64,000 bases of DNA from Ulva prolifera (GCA_023078555.1 CM041204.1:716923-780922); one strand, 5' to 3'; counted from the first letter of the stretch, positions 47,124 through 59,523 are shown. The notes: a model not told the origin generated them from the letters alone. A program made the numbers and translations.

Positions 47124-47659
47124 CAGTGTTCGAATTTTGGGGAAAGTGTCGTTTAAAGGCCGCTCAAAAATAAGTTGTCCAAAATTTGGTCGGCGAATTG
47201 GTCCGATTTTGACTTGCCAGAGCGGCTAGCCACAGCCACATAATTAAGTGAAGTCGATGCTCTGAGCGGCTAGGAAGCGCCACAAAAGTAATAATTTGCA
47301 CACGACAGGCGCCTAATGGTCGTAATGTTAGTAATGCTGCGTTTGCGTGTGTGTGCGTCAGCATGGATCCCGTCGTCTTCAGCCTGTCGAGCTCGCTACA
47401 AGCTGGACCGTCTTCTCGATCGGGGCACGACCAGCGTACGAAACGGCCTCATTGCAATTTACTTTCAATTTTCTTTGGTAGCGCAGGAAAGGTGCTCACT
47501 TGGAGAACCGCCGAAAGCTAAAAATCCGTGAACACCGACGACACAAACAGGAACCAGGTTTCGTCGGCTACGTCCGACACATAAATAAGTGTTTGTCAAC
47601 ATCTGTCGGCTAGCCCTCCGACAATTCATAATGCCGGGCAGATGAAATTTCGAACACTG
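47124..47659. mobile_element. Non-autonomous hAT-type element, family hAT-C
   Basis: 536 bp with inverted ends CAGTGTTCGAA and an exact 8-bp duplication CTCCACAC (47116-47123 and 47660-47667). It interrupts the nuclease part of LINE copy 2 just before the ELNRR segment. No transposase inside. An exact duplication suggests it is younger than the hAT-A copies. Confidence 0.9.
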
Positions 47660-47977
47660 CTCCACACCCGCGCCCCAGGCAACGGCACGGTAGAGCGGCT
47701 CTAGTGCAGACTGTAGTCCGGCGGAAGTGGCGACCAGGCGCAAGGCACGAGCCAGGTTATCATGGTGCATCTGGGTCTCCTTTGCCACCTTCTTGCAGAT
47801 CATTGCATGGTCAACGCCCGGTTCAGCAGCAAAACCAGCACTGAATTTGCAAGGGGGGGGGGGGGTGGACGTCCGTCGGGACGCGGAACTTCAGGCGGTG
47901 CCACACCGTCAGGACAAACAGGTCGTCTTGCATGGTGAGAACGCCGCCCGGTAAAGCGGTGAGGAAGGCGCCTATCG

Positions 47978-48026
<49 letters not shown>
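47978..48026. repeat. 49-bp C homopolymer (G in the LINE sense)
   Basis: Same position in the LINE as the 46-bp G-run of copy 1, after codons for WLRSASG. Confidence 0.75.
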
Positions 48027-48027
<1 letters not shown>

Positions 48028-48814
48028 ACGCACTTCTGAGCCACGCCGATTCCTGCCTGCCAGCCGGCGTGCTGAGGTCGAGGCAGTGGAGTAGGGGTGC
48101 AGCGGCATGGTCCGCGACCGCCCGCACCACCTCACGCTGGGCCTCCAGCAGCTTGCCTGAGATAAACTCTGCCGGTAGGGCGCGGGCGTCGGCCTCCCAC
48201 CCCAGCAGCTCGTCAAACAAGCCCTGCCAGCGCTGCAAAAGACCGCCCCGGCTGCGGTCACGGAGGGGGCGGAGCAGGTTTGGGCAGCCAGCGAGGTTGC
48301 GCTCGGCCACGCCAGCGGCCGCAAGAAAGCTGCATCATCGACGCTGTCCACCAGCATCGTCAGACAAAGCCCGCCATGGCGGACGGGGGACATCAGCCGA
48401 TAAGACAGCCGCCGCGTCTCGACGTCAGCGGCTGAGTTGTCAGACGCGGCAACAGCCTCCGCAACCTCAGGCGACAAGCACACATTGCAGTGGCACCGCG
48501 CCACACCTCGGCCTCCGCCCCGCGCATGTGCGGCTCGAGCACGGCATATGGCACCTCTGCATCAGGTGCGTCATGCGCACACTCCGGGACACACGCAGCA
48601 GCTCTAGAAGGAACTGAGCCTGCACTGAGAGCGGGATTCACACGAGGGTCCTGACGAGGCCCTCAACCTCGCGTGCCCGCCCGTCCAGCGCCTCGTCGAC
48701 GTACTCAGGAGTGCCCAGCGGCGTGCCGACTACCTTGAAGCCCTCGTGCAGATCCCAAATGTCGAGCTCTGCGGCCACAGCGGCCGCCGCCTCAGCATAT
48801 GCGCTGTGGACGCC

Positions 48815-49347
48815 TCATCTGGCCGAGTTCACCTCCAGCCCGATGCTGCGCACGCCATCAGCGTCCACGCACAGCCACCGGAACACTGCAGCTCCACCCG
48901 CAAAGTCGCCCGTGATGCTGATGTCATCCAGATACGCCACCACAGGGGCGCCGGCAGCAGACGCGTCGACGCGCTCCAGCACAGGCTGCAGGGTCAACGC
49001 AAACAGAAGGGGCTCAGGGGGTCACCTTGGCGGACGCCACGTTTCCAGAGAACCGGCTCGACGTCCTCCGGAGCGCCGGCGATGTGCAGCGAGGTCCCGG
49101 CGCCGTACGCCCACTGCGTGAAGGGCAGCAGCGCCTGGGCACGCTCCTTCAAGGCAGCGAACATGGCCGCGGGGTCGATGCAGTTGAAGGCGTTCTTCAT
49201 GTCGACAGAAAACACCGAAGCGCCCTCAGCGAGAGCAGATGACAGGCCGTGCACGACTGTCTCGATCCCGTCCCGCGTGCCAACGCCGACCTGCAGCGGC
49301 GCCAGGCTCTCTCCGATGCCGCGGCCGTACTCGCGCAGGGCGCACAC
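48815..49347 (-). pseudogene. LINE reverse transcriptase core (copy 2)
   Basis: Frame 49347-48994 carries SVFSVDMKNAFNCIDPAAMF and VLWKRGVRQGDPLSP. The conserved continuation (LTLQPVLERV, then PVVAYLDDISITG) is in another frame from about 48997 to 48815, so at least one base was lost or gained near the GDPLSP codons. The two Asp of YLDD and the Asp of motif A are present. Upstream of 49347 an in-frame interruption separates it from the N-terminal part (FEMICAACQSSDASTDALL at 49610-49374). Confidence 0.75.
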
Positions 49348-50525
49348 GGCCGCGAACCGGTACTAGGTCTCCCTCACAGCGATCGGCCGCGTGCCGCCAT
49401 CCGGCTTCTCCAGGCCGCGATGAGGAGCCCGTCCAGCAGGAATGTCTCCTGCGGCAGCATGCCGGACAGCATGTGGTTGATGACCGCAAGCAGCGCGTCG
49501 GTGGATGCATCCGAGGACTGGCATGCGGCGCAGATCATCTCGAACGTCCAGCCGGGCGGGCAGGCCAACGACCCTCGATGGTGTGCGCTCACGGCGGCCA
49601 CTGCCGCCACTAACGCCTCGCGCGTCAGGCTCAGAGCGGGGGCATCCGGTCCGGCTCTAGAGGAGCCGGCGGATCTGCTGGCGGAAACAATGCGTGCAGC
49701 CCGGCTTGCACCGCCAGGGACCGTTCATCTGCGGGCTTGCCCTCCAGCAATCAGCGTGCAGCTTTGTGAATGGAGCGCTGGAAGCGCAAGCACTTGTCGA
49801 TGTGTTGCGCCCGCAGCTAATCTGCAGACATGGGAGCCTTGCGTCTGCTGGGCCAGTGGCCGGGCAACGTGTCCTCCCACATCTCCACGGGCAGCTCTTG
49901 GGCGCCCAAGGGCGTAGTCGCGGCACCGCGCTGTAACCGCTTTCTCAGAGAGCCGCCCCCTAATGTAAGCGAGCAGGCGCATGGGCAGGCGCATGAGCTC
50001 CTCGAAAGCCGCAACAACCTCCTCTCGCGCACTATCGCCGCGCGCGTGCGTGCACGCGTCGGCCACCCGCTCCCACGCCATTGTGCACGCCTCGGCCCAA
50101 CCCCGCCGGCCGCGCGCATCCAAAGGGACTTCCTGATGCATGCGCAGCTGTGGGGCCGCGTTGGCACGCTGCACCGGCGGGGCGCATGCAGCCGCACGGA
50201 GCCCGTCCTGTCTTTTCCCCGACCCTTGCCTTTCTTCTTGCCGCCCCGCCGGGCACGTTGCTGCTTACCGCTGCCGCCCGTGCCCCTACGTATGTTCGTC
50301 TCTAATCAATAGGCTAGGTTGCACGTGCGACTGCGAAGCGTGCTGGCAATTCAGATCGCTCAGCTTTGCCGTTGACGGCTCTTTCCGTTTCGGCTTGCCC
50401 ATGGCATCCTAGCATTGCAGATATGGCCAACAAGTTTCATCTCATGCCAAGCGCCGAGTCTCCGGGGACTTGACCGCCATGCCGCGGACGAGGTCGAGCG
50501 ACACAGCCACCACCAACCAGCAACA

Positions 50526-51617
50526 CAGCAGCAATGTCAACAGACTCAGCAATGCATACGCTAGTGTGCACAGGCTACGGGCAGGTCAACCCAAGCCCTT
50601 GCGTTACACACCGTGACGGCTCAATCCAAGATGGAACACAGAATGTACTCAACAAGTGTCGGGCTTATCTTTTCCGGCATGCCCGTTATACTCCGACTCA
50701 ACGATATCGGGACTCTTAGACCACGGATTCTCTTTATCCGGCGTGCATGGCACGACTGAGCACAGACTCCATGCGCTCAGCGTTTAAAGTCGTGTACATA
50801 CACTTATACGCCACAACTTATTGACATTCCTGCAGATAATATCCCGATCATCTGCGGGAATATCATTGAGGTGCTAGAATATCATTCTGTGCGGCATCTT
50901 GGCGAGGCCAGCCTTAGCAGGGGTTAGTCTTGGCGCATTCACAGCAGTATTTATACTGCACGCTTGCTGGGTCCGACACAGTAATTACTGGTCGGATGGG
51001 GCGCAACCATTTATGCACTCTGTTCTGACTTTGTCTATCACGCATTCTTAAACCTTGACGCTCTTCTCATACATTCTAGTGCTCACATAGGTCCCCGCGC
51101 CAGAGCATTATCCCTTCAACTTCGCGGCATCAAGCACATCGAGGTCCGCTCAATGACCACGGACAACTAGTCCTAGACATTTTGCTCTCTCGCGGCGGTA
51201 GTGGCAGAGCCGCTTTGCTCGAGGTCACCTGAACACCGCTGCAGCCAAGTCGAACAGTACGCACGCAACGCGAGGAGATTTGCTCAGTGTCAAGTCAATG
51301 AATAAAAGATCCACGGTGGCTTAACGTGGTGTGCCTCCCTCATGTTCTGTACGAAACAAACTCGCCAGGCACATCCCAGTGTACAAATGTTGAGCACGGC
51401 CCGGCATTCGGTAAACGACCAAGAGTGCCGACGTGAGCTGATCATGTAGGGAGCAATGTGATACGTAATGCGCACATCAAGCTGTAGGCACGCGCATGGT
51501 GATGGCGCAGACCGAAACAGCTCTGCTGAATGGTGTCCGTCCCCACAGCTCACTGTAGAGGCATGATGTGCTTCGGCGGTAGGTCTTGCCTGCAGTCATA
51601 GGGCCCCCCCCCTCGTC
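50526..51617. other. No gene seen
   Basis: Interval between LINE copy 2 and the C2 frame. Short frames only; no resemblance to the 3' end of the C gene (62.0-62.2 kb) could be found here. Confidence 0.3.
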
Positions 51618-52202
51618 TCATGTGACTCCGCATATGCAGCAGCAGACACCGCTGCCCCGGGTACACCTGCCCGGCCGCAGCTCCGCCCCAGCAGAGTCGC
51701 CTGTTCCCCTTATTACAGAAGGATAAGCGCTGGCGGATACGAACAAACACAGCAAAGAGGCTTCCGAAGAAGCCTTCACGCACATCCTCATCTGTTGCCG
51801 TTGCAATTTTTCAAAACTTCCGCGGAGCTGTTGAAGCTGGTCACTGTCATCAGTCGAGGCTGCGGCAGCACCATCTGCATGCATGTGACCCGACGAAGTT
51901 CTGCCTCGTGACACACGACGCTGCAGGTGGGTAGGATCCCGCCGGATCAGCGCCAGCCATGCACAGGGCGATAGGGCAGTTACACTTGGGAGACCACACG
52001 TGCTGGCCTGGCAGAAACACTCCCACATGAACGCCAGAATGCCACGGTCACAGCAGTCGGCAGCACGGCGGCTGTTGCTCTTCACATTCCCCAGTGGCTG
52101 AGGCTCCACGCTGGCTTCATGGCCTGCCAGCACAGCACACGGGGACACACCATGGCAGATCTGCACCTGCAGATCTAATTGCAATGCATGGTGCACAAGC
52201 AT
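51618..52202 (-). CDS. C2: Cys-rich and coiled-coil frame, possible family C member
   Basis: 194-aa frame on the minus strand, just downstream of B2. It has a Cys-rich part (AADCCDRGILAFMWECFCQ; LPSVTALSPCAWLALI) and a Gln/Leu coiled-coil-like part (DSDQLQQLRGSFEKLQRQQ). DNA around 51950-52030 weakly matches 62940-63010 in the Glu-Gly-Asn-repeat gene (ATGCACAGGGCGAT and neighbours), which suggests a shared origin. It lacks the Glu-Gly-Asn repeats. Exon limits are unknown, and it may be a degraded copy. Confidence 0.35.
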   Translation of the reverse strand: MLVHHALQLDLQVQICHGVSPCAVLAGHEASVEPQPLGNVKSNSRRAADCCDRGILAFMWECFCQASTCGLPSVTALSPCAWLALIRRDPTHLQRRVSRGRTSSGHMHADGAAAASTDDSDQLQQLRGSFEKLQRQQMRMCVKASSEASLLCLFVSASAYPSVIRGTGDSAGAELRPGRCTRGSGVCCCICGVT

Positions 52203-52534
52203 GTGCTTTCATTTCTGAAGTGCGTTGTTGTGGACGTGTCCCGGAGGTGTGACGACCAAAAAGTCACACTCACAGCCATACCGCAGCAGCGCACGCACAC
52301 ACACGCGCCTCACTCCGGCGGGGTAGGGTTCTCTAAGCGAGGTGAACTTCGGAAGCACTTCACGGAACATTGCCACTGATAGATGCAGAAGGCGGGAACG
52401 CGGTTGTTGATCAGCAATTGCATGATGACCTGTATCCGGGTCACAAGGTGCTGCTCGAGCGATCGGCTGTTCTTGCCATATAAAAAAAACCTCGTTACCA
52501 GGCCCAAAACCCCACACAACGCCAAAACAACACA

Positions 52535-55500
52535 TCAGAGGTCCGCCTCCAGCGGCACAATGCACTCGGCCATCTCCAGCAGCAGGTTCCGCCGCGGCAG
52601 GCCCCCCTCCTCCCACAGCATCTCCCCCGTCTCCCAGTCCGCTGTCAGCCGCGCCGGAACCTCGGGCTTCCACTGCAGCCTCTTGAAGCCGTCAAAGTAC
52701 AGCGCCCGCCGGGCCAGCCGCCGCACGGCCATGCTGCCCCGGAAGTCGCCGCCCAGGCCCGCGAGCTCCATGTAGGTGCAGTACACGCAGTAGATGGTGA
52801 CGGCGGTGATCGGGGGGGTGCTGAAGAGCGAGTAGAAGTCGCCGAGAACGAGGCGGCAGTACGGCCAGGGCCGGGTGCGGAGGATGGCTTGGGCGACGTA
52901 GTTACGGACGCCGGTGACGGCGACGTCACGGGTGAAGCCGTCCGAGGCCTCGTGCAGAAAGTCGGCAAGGTCGGCCCGGTCGTGGAAGTGCTGCGGCGAC
53001 GTGATGCGCACCTGCACAGCACGCAGCACGCATCTGCACAGCACGCAGCACGCATCTGCACAGCACGCAGCACGCAGCTGCATCGGTGCCGGCCATGACA
53101 TCAAACATCACATTTGGAACGTGCATTCAAGAAACTGCATGAGTATAGTAATCATGTCCCCCACATGAGCGCATGAGGCATGGTGGTGAACGCATGAGCA
53201 ATGAGCAACGAGCAAATCTTGATGTGCCTTTGTCAACATCTATGGTACATGGCACCAGTGATCAGATCATGACTAAATCATACAGCTTGCTACTGTGGGG
53301 ACAGTGGATATCGTATGCTGAGCTGTCCTCCATCAAATCTGGCTCTGTGAGGATGCATGTATGCATCCGAAAACATACAGATTGCAGTTGTGCTGAGTTT
53401 GCATGCTGACAAGGCATCCTCACCAGCACATCTGCTGATGTTCAAACACCATGGAGCGCACAGCATCACGGAGAACAAGGTGCAGAGCAGTTGCATGCAC
53501 GTTTCCCCGGATGGTTCTCCCACGCACGAGTGATGAGCATCCGGCATGCATGCCGAGGGGTTGCAGCAGCATGTGCTTCGTCAGCATGATCACGTGTGCG
53601 GCGAGGCATGGGAGCGCGCCTCGCGGTTGCCGGACAGCATCCACTTGCAGATCGGCATGCCGCGCCGCGCAGTCGGGAACATCGCGTGCACCTCCTCTGC
53701 ACCCATCTCCAGCGGCCGGGCCGGGTGCCACAGCAGCTCCGCCGCCGTCTGCAGGCGCTGCGCGTTGCCGCGGCTCGCCTTAAAGCCGCCGCCCAGCCGC
53801 TGCGTGCCGCCCGTCCGCGGCAGGGGGCCGGGTGGCGGCGGCGTGCTCCGGCCTTCTGTGTCATGCCAGTGCTCCCCTATGCCGGAGTTGGCACCTGTAG
53901 CCACCTCACTCCCACCCGCACAGCCGGGCTGAGAGTCGGGGCCCCCGCGCACGGCGGTCGGCGCTGCTGCCTTGTTCCCCGCACCGTGCGATGACAGTGG
54001 CGCACCATGCATGGCGCCGCTGCCGTGTCTCTTGTGCAGGTGCGGGGCGGCCTCTGCCGGCGCCTTTGCCCGCCCCGAAAACGTCGAGGGCAGTGGAGTG
54101 GGGTTGTTAGCACCGTCGACATGAGGCAGTGGATCTGCAAGATGGCCGACGAGGCTGCTGATGAAGAAGGGTCTGGGGGGAGGTGGCCCAGGCTGGGATG
54201 GCACTGTGGAACCATGCGTGCCCTCCAGCCGCCGACTCCTGGGTGCGGCAACGCTGGTGGCTGCGGCGGAAGTGCACAGGCGTGTCACGCGTTGCATGCA
54301 TGTTGCATTAGGCGCAGCCTCCGTTTCTGCTGTTGGAGGTGGGGTGGGGCTGTGTGTGGCAGAGGGAGCGGGGAACTGGGCTGTGTCGTCCGGTGTAGGC
54401 AGGGAGTTGGAAGCAGCAGGGATAACTGATGTGGCCACCGCGGCCGCTGGGACACATGCTGTGAGGGGGAGTGCTGTTGGGCTGCTCGCCACATGTGGCC
54501 CCAGAGGTGTTGGTGAAGGTCGCTGGGGTGAAGGGGGGGCCTGGAGCTCTGCTGAGGGCTGCTGCACTGCAGGGGCACCTGAGGGCGCTGTGTCTATCTC
54601 TGCAGGTGAGATACGAGCTGGTCACTCTAGTCACAATCTGGACAAGGTATTGTAGCCTGTGTGTTGGCGCCACAGAAAAGAATGCGAGTTGTGAGGCAGG
54701 CGATCGGAGCTCAAGCGGACAGTACCTTTAGCCACAGCAGCACCATCTACTGCCTCGTGCACGTCGGCGCTTGAGAGATTCACGAATTGTTCATCGTCCT
54801 GATGACACCGCTTCAACAAAAGCGTGGCTGCGTTATTTGCGGGCGAAGTGACGGCCGGAATAATCCTCTGCGATTCTTGTGGAAACGTGCCGTCGCACGC
54901 CACGGTCGATGCAGCATTACCCGCAACCTGCAAGCATCCATTAGGTGTAATTTCGCTCAATTTTGAGCTCTCGCCACTGGATGTAGCAGAGGTTGTGAGA
55001 TGCAGTGACGACGCCTGGTTGTTGTCGCGGCACTGAAACAAACGCACGTAGCGAGAGCTGTACAATAGGTCAGGATCTCTGGGACATGTTTAGTGCATAT
55101 TTATGTCCGTTAGCTGTGTCGACCCTGTCATTCTACGAAGCATTCTCGTGAAGACCGTCGACGGGCGGGTGCCATGCGCAACAACATGTGCGATGGCTTC
55201 CAGAATTCTGATCGGTTATGCAGAAGGGATTTCGGAGGTGAAGTTGTTTATGTGGTGTGGCTCTGCAGACTACCTGTTGCAGTTCTCTCAAAGGCAACAA
55301 GCTCACACGGCATGCAGTCCAACACTTGCAGCAGAACATCTGCCATTCAGACACGATGCACATCATAAACACACCTGTGCTTCTGCACTTTGCCCAGGCG
55401 TCATTGCTGCCTTTAATGCTGCTGCAAACGATTCTGCATCGACCTCCATCAAAGTCATGCCACCCGCTGCATCTCGACCAGCACTGACCCCGTCAAAGTC

Positions 55501-58500
55501 TTCTGTTACAGTGTCTGACAAATGAGGGTCCAATGCCGACTGCGAGGTCGGCAGCGGAGGCCGTGCCAGGTCATCGGGTGCAGGTGAAGCTCGGGAAGCA
55601 GGGGCGTCTGGGCAGCTGGCCCCATCGTGAGCACTCGTGACCCGCTCCATGTGCAGCTGTGCACGTCCTGTCTTATCGGTCCCCGCTTCCAATCCCGTCT
55701 GGGGCTGATCTCGATCCAACAGGGGTCCCTCTTGCGGAGGCGGGCCCAGCACCGGGCGCTTCTGTTCACGGCGGTGGCGGCCCTTCGCTGTGCGGGCAGC
55801 CTCCGACATGATCCCCTGCAGGGACTTGAGAGCTGCCGCGTCATCTGCAGCAGGCGGCGCTGCCTCGCACGCACCCGGGCGCCCGGCTGCAGTGCCCGCA
55901 GCCTCGACAGGGGCAGCCAGGCCCGCTCGACTCGGGCCTGCAGCTGCGCCCTCCGCAGCTTCACCGGCATTCTTCCCGCTGTGCCTGGTGTCCATCGGCG
56001 CGTGTCCAGTACGTCCAGCCGCCGCATCGTGTCCTACGCCAGCCCGCCTCTGCCCCGCCTCGCCGGCACATGCCGCGGCAGTCAGCGATCCGCCGGCACT
56101 CGGCGCATCCAGGCCATGCATATGGGGATCAAGCGTGGCATCATGGACGTCAGCATCTGCTACAGTGCGGGGCTCCGGAGCTCGGGGTGATGAGGGGCCG
56201 TTCATGCACGGCGGCTGGAACGGGGACGCATCATCATGCATGAGCACCGGTGCGTCTGGTCCGTCAGCCGGCACCCCTGAAGCCACAGGCTCGCCATCTG
56301 CCGCAGAAGTCCGTGGAGTCCGTCCGCATTCCGCAGGCGCAGACAGTTGCATTCTGTCCGGGCTGACAGGCCCGGTTGCCTGCTGCGACGTGCTGCGTGT
56401 GCTGTGCTTCGCGGCTGCTGTCAGCCCTGCGGCGCCGTCAGTCCGCTGCCGTGGGGGCTGCGGCGAGGACTGCCGGCGTGTTGCGGCGACGGGGCGTTTC
56501 CTCGTCCGAGGGTCCGCCAGCTCTGAGACGTACGTTGCATAGGCCCTGGTCCCCGCGCCCGCAGCCTGCTGCGGCGCCCGTGTGGCTGTGCCACTTTGCG
56601 GCGGGACAGGCCTCAGATCGGCGGAGCGTTTGGCTGCAGCGGACACATCCAGGGTCCGCGCTTCTGCGGCGCTGCGCGGCGGCGCTGTCTGCGGGGGCCC
56701 CGTGCACAGGGGCCTTGCTGGCTTTCCGGGGGCGGCAACGGCAGCTGTGCTCTGTGCCGCGCCAGCTGAAGCCGGCTTGGGAGGGTGCTTAGATGTGAGC
56801 TGCACGTGGCGGCCGCGCTTGCGGGGCTTGGCAGCGGCCATCGGGCCCGTGGATGCTGGCTTTGCGGCGGGCGCGGTGGTGTTGGAGGTGGTACCAGCGG
56901 CAGGTAAGGCGCAGGTGGGGGTGGCTACGGGGGTGGCGCTGTTTGAGGCCGGCACTGCAGCGGGAGTCACTGTAGTGGATGCGGGCCTAGCATTGGCAGC
57001 GCTGGTCGGGGCTGACACATTGGCGCGGGCGCAGCTTGTGGCCGGAGGGGCGGCAGCGGACATCGTGGTCGCTGGTTGGGCCTTGGCCACATCGCCCAGC
57101 AGCTCTGATGGAGGGGGTCGCTGCAGTGAGCGCGACGGGCGCGACAACGGTTGAGACGCAGCCTCGGACGTGGCCTCTGGCTCGGGCGGTGGAGGCGGCG
57201 TGGACTGCAGTGGGGGCCGTGGTGCTCTTGCACCCTGCAGTCGCATGCATGCAGTCACAGGGGACAATGGGAACTGTAGAGGGTGTCTGGCTGTACGCAG
57301 GTGCTACTAGCAGCTGTGACATGACCAAAGGCAGCAGTGGGGCATGGTCTGCAGGAGCGGGCTGTGACGTGGTGGGGCACGTGGCTGTGAGCTAGATGCA
57401 CTCGTCTCGGCTGCATACGATGTAGTTCAATTTCGTTGGGAATCATCACAGCGTGGTGCCACAATTCTTTAAAATCAACATAACTACCATGTTCGGATTC
57501 ATCAACATACCTGCGGCGGAGACACAGGGGTATGTGAAGGCCGAGGCTGCGCCAAGCCGGAGTCCGCCAGAAGCGGGGCTTCCAGGGCAGCACCACTGGA
57601 TTCACTCCGCATCGGTGCCGCTACGTTGCTTGCTGGCCTGCAACGGCCTGCAGGGGGATTCCCCGTCGCGGATCGCGGCTTCACCCTGATGCGCGTGCCC
57701 TTTGGAGGAGATCTCGGCGGGGATGCTGGTGGGGTGGCTACAGGCGAGGTCGGTCTGTCCACTGGCGTCCTGTGCTCCACAGCATCGCTTGCAGACTGTG
57801 GCGCGGCAGGGGATTGCGGCACAGACAGAGTGTCCGCAGGGGGGTGGCGTGCCGCCGCTTTTGCCGGCGGCTCCGCAGGAGCAGGTGGCAGGGTCTGGGG
57901 AGCAGCGCATGCAGGTCTCATGGCTGGGAGCTGCTCCGCTTGGCCAGGAGGGGGGGGCGCCGCCGCCTCCGGGATGGTCGGAGTGACAGGCGACTCCTGC
58001 GCCGGCCCCGCGTCGCGGCCCGGGTCGGCAGCGGGCGCAGAGTGCTTGCAGGTTGCGGGGGCCTTTGCTGGGCGCTTCACGGACACCTCTTGCGTTGCGG
58101 CGCCTGCGGGTGTCATCGCAGGGGCTGGTGCCGGGCCACGTGCCTGAGGGGTGCCCACATGCGTTGCGAGCACCGGAGACAATCCAGCAAGGGCTTCAGG
58201 CTCGACCGCGGCAATTGATGACAGCTGGGAGCCCTGGCGGGTGGCTACAGGTGCCGGAGCAAGCACACATGAAGGTGGCGGAGGGAGACGGAGCCTGCCT
58301 GGAGGCAAAGGTGGCACCAGAGCTGCCGCGCTTGCCGATGGCGAGCGTTGCGGTTGCACGGCCACATGCAGTTGTGGATCGTCCAGTTGCGAAGGGGCGG
58401 CCTGCGGGGATGCACCGGCTTTGGTGGTGGCGAGGGAGAGGTGTGGCGGTGCAGAGGGGAGCAGGTTCTCCAGTTCTGTGAGCGGTGGCCCAGTGCAGAC

Positions 58501-59523
58501 CGACGGCGACGGGGAGGGGGCTGCAGCAGCAGGCCGAGGTGGCGCGGTTGCCACAAGAGCAGCGGCAGCCCTGCCACCCGAGGCCTCCACCAGAGACGCC
58601 AGGCACATCGCCGCGGCGGAGGTGCGGCCTGGCACACCTCCGGCCTCCGCCCGGACGCTCCTGGAGCCATCTTTAATATGCATGGATGGCATGCATGATG
58701 CGCTTTCGGCTCGTATCGGCTCGCCTGGGGGGCCAGCAACGGGCGCGCGGATTTCCGCCGGCGCTCCCGCGGCCTCCCGGCGCCGGCTCCCGCCCGGAAG
58801 GTTCTCCCGCAGGCTGCTCACCTCTAAGCGCAGGGCTGCCACAGCCTCTTCAGCGGCAGCGGCGCGCTTCGACTCAGAGGCACAGCGCAGCCGCCACTCC
58901 GTGGCTGCCGCGGCGCTGTCTTCGGCGCGCTTGGATGCAATTGCCAATTGCATGTCCGTCGCGTCTACCCGCGAGCTCTCTCGCATGGCCATCTCCCGCG
59001 CCTGCCGCAGCTGCCGCTGCAACTCTGCGGTTGCCGCGACGGCGGCGGCCGCCTGCACCGCCCTCGCGGCGGCCTCCTGCTCCGCTCTCTCTGCCCGCTC
59101 GCTGAGGCGAGCATGCTGTGTCTGGAGGTGGCGCAGCTGGAGGTGCATCTGGGTGAAGGAGTCCAAATCTGCAAAAGCATGTAAACCCGCTGCGCCTGAG
59201 CCTGAGGCGGGCAGTGGGGCGTTGGCACCGCACTGTCGCCCCTCCAAGCCACCCTGTGCCCCTGAGGCGGGGCTGCCGGTGCCGGCCTTACGGTCTTCAA
59301 CACGCTCATGCGCGGGGAAATGGGCATGCTGCTCTCCCCATGCATGGGGCAATGCTGCTTCCCGCTCGTGCGCATGAGCGTGGTCACTGTGGAGCAGGTG
59401 TCCGTCATGGTCGTGGCTATGTGGGCCGTGGCTGGGGAGGTGTGTGGGCTGGTGGTGCCGGCTGTGCGTCGGGGTTGCGTCGGCAATGCAGCTGTCTTGC
59501 AGTGGAGCGACGGGGCCGGTCAT
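52535..59523 (-). CDS. B2: large five-exon gene of unknown function
   Basis: Exon model 59523-57511, 57234-55375, 54927-54726, 54599-53620, 53011-52535: total 5532 bases, 1844 codons with the stop, open throughout. Exon 1 has a His/Asp-rich start (THSRHHQPTHLPSHG), a long Ala/Glu/Arg coiled coil (about residues 120-240) and Pro/Ala-rich sequence. Exon 2 is low-complexity with two basic, nuclear-signal-like stretches (KPRKRGRH; GRHRREQKRP). Exon 4 ends MLSGNRE. Exon 5 is a compact, conserved domain of about 160 aa (DFLHEASDGFTRD; YCTYMELAGLGG; GFKRLQWKPEV; LTADWETGEM). Splice sites and phases are shared with B1. The fourth intron would start with GC, not GT. The start ATG is conserved with the 19.6-kb copy. 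I do not recognise the family; a nuclear structural or regulatory role is a guess. Confidence 0.75.
53013..53078. repeat. 22-bp unit repeated three times in the last B2 intron
   Basis: The unit TGCACAGCACGCAGCACGCA plus two bases is repeated in tandem next to the exon-5 acceptor. Each copy contains TGTGCAG on the minus strand, so it multiplies potential splice acceptors. Confidence 0.9.

Larger units (their letters stand above)
46600..50525 (-). mobile_element. Non-LTR retrotransposon (LINE), copy 2, minus strand
   Basis: More complete than copy 1. Reading from 50525 down: the MGKPKRKEPSTAKLS frame, an N-terminal part (EEVVAAFEELMRLPMRLLAY), the reverse transcriptase, the linker and the nuclease, ending near 46690 with a CA/GT-rich tail. 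RT motifs are visible: VGVGTRDGIETV and FSVDMKNAFNCID (motif A), GVRQGDPLSP (B), PVVAYLDDISITG (C). Frame changes occur, for example just after the GDPLSP motif, so it is decayed. A hAT-type element (47124-47659) splits the nuclease and a C-run (47978-48026) lies in the linker. It is oriented tail to tail with copy 1. Confidence 0.8.

Noticed and set aside
58151-59377. Plus-strand 408-aa frame opposite B2 exon 1
   Set aside because: It mirrors the coiled-coil-coding minus strand. The minus-strand exon is supported by homology at 18.7-19.6 kb and by splice phases.
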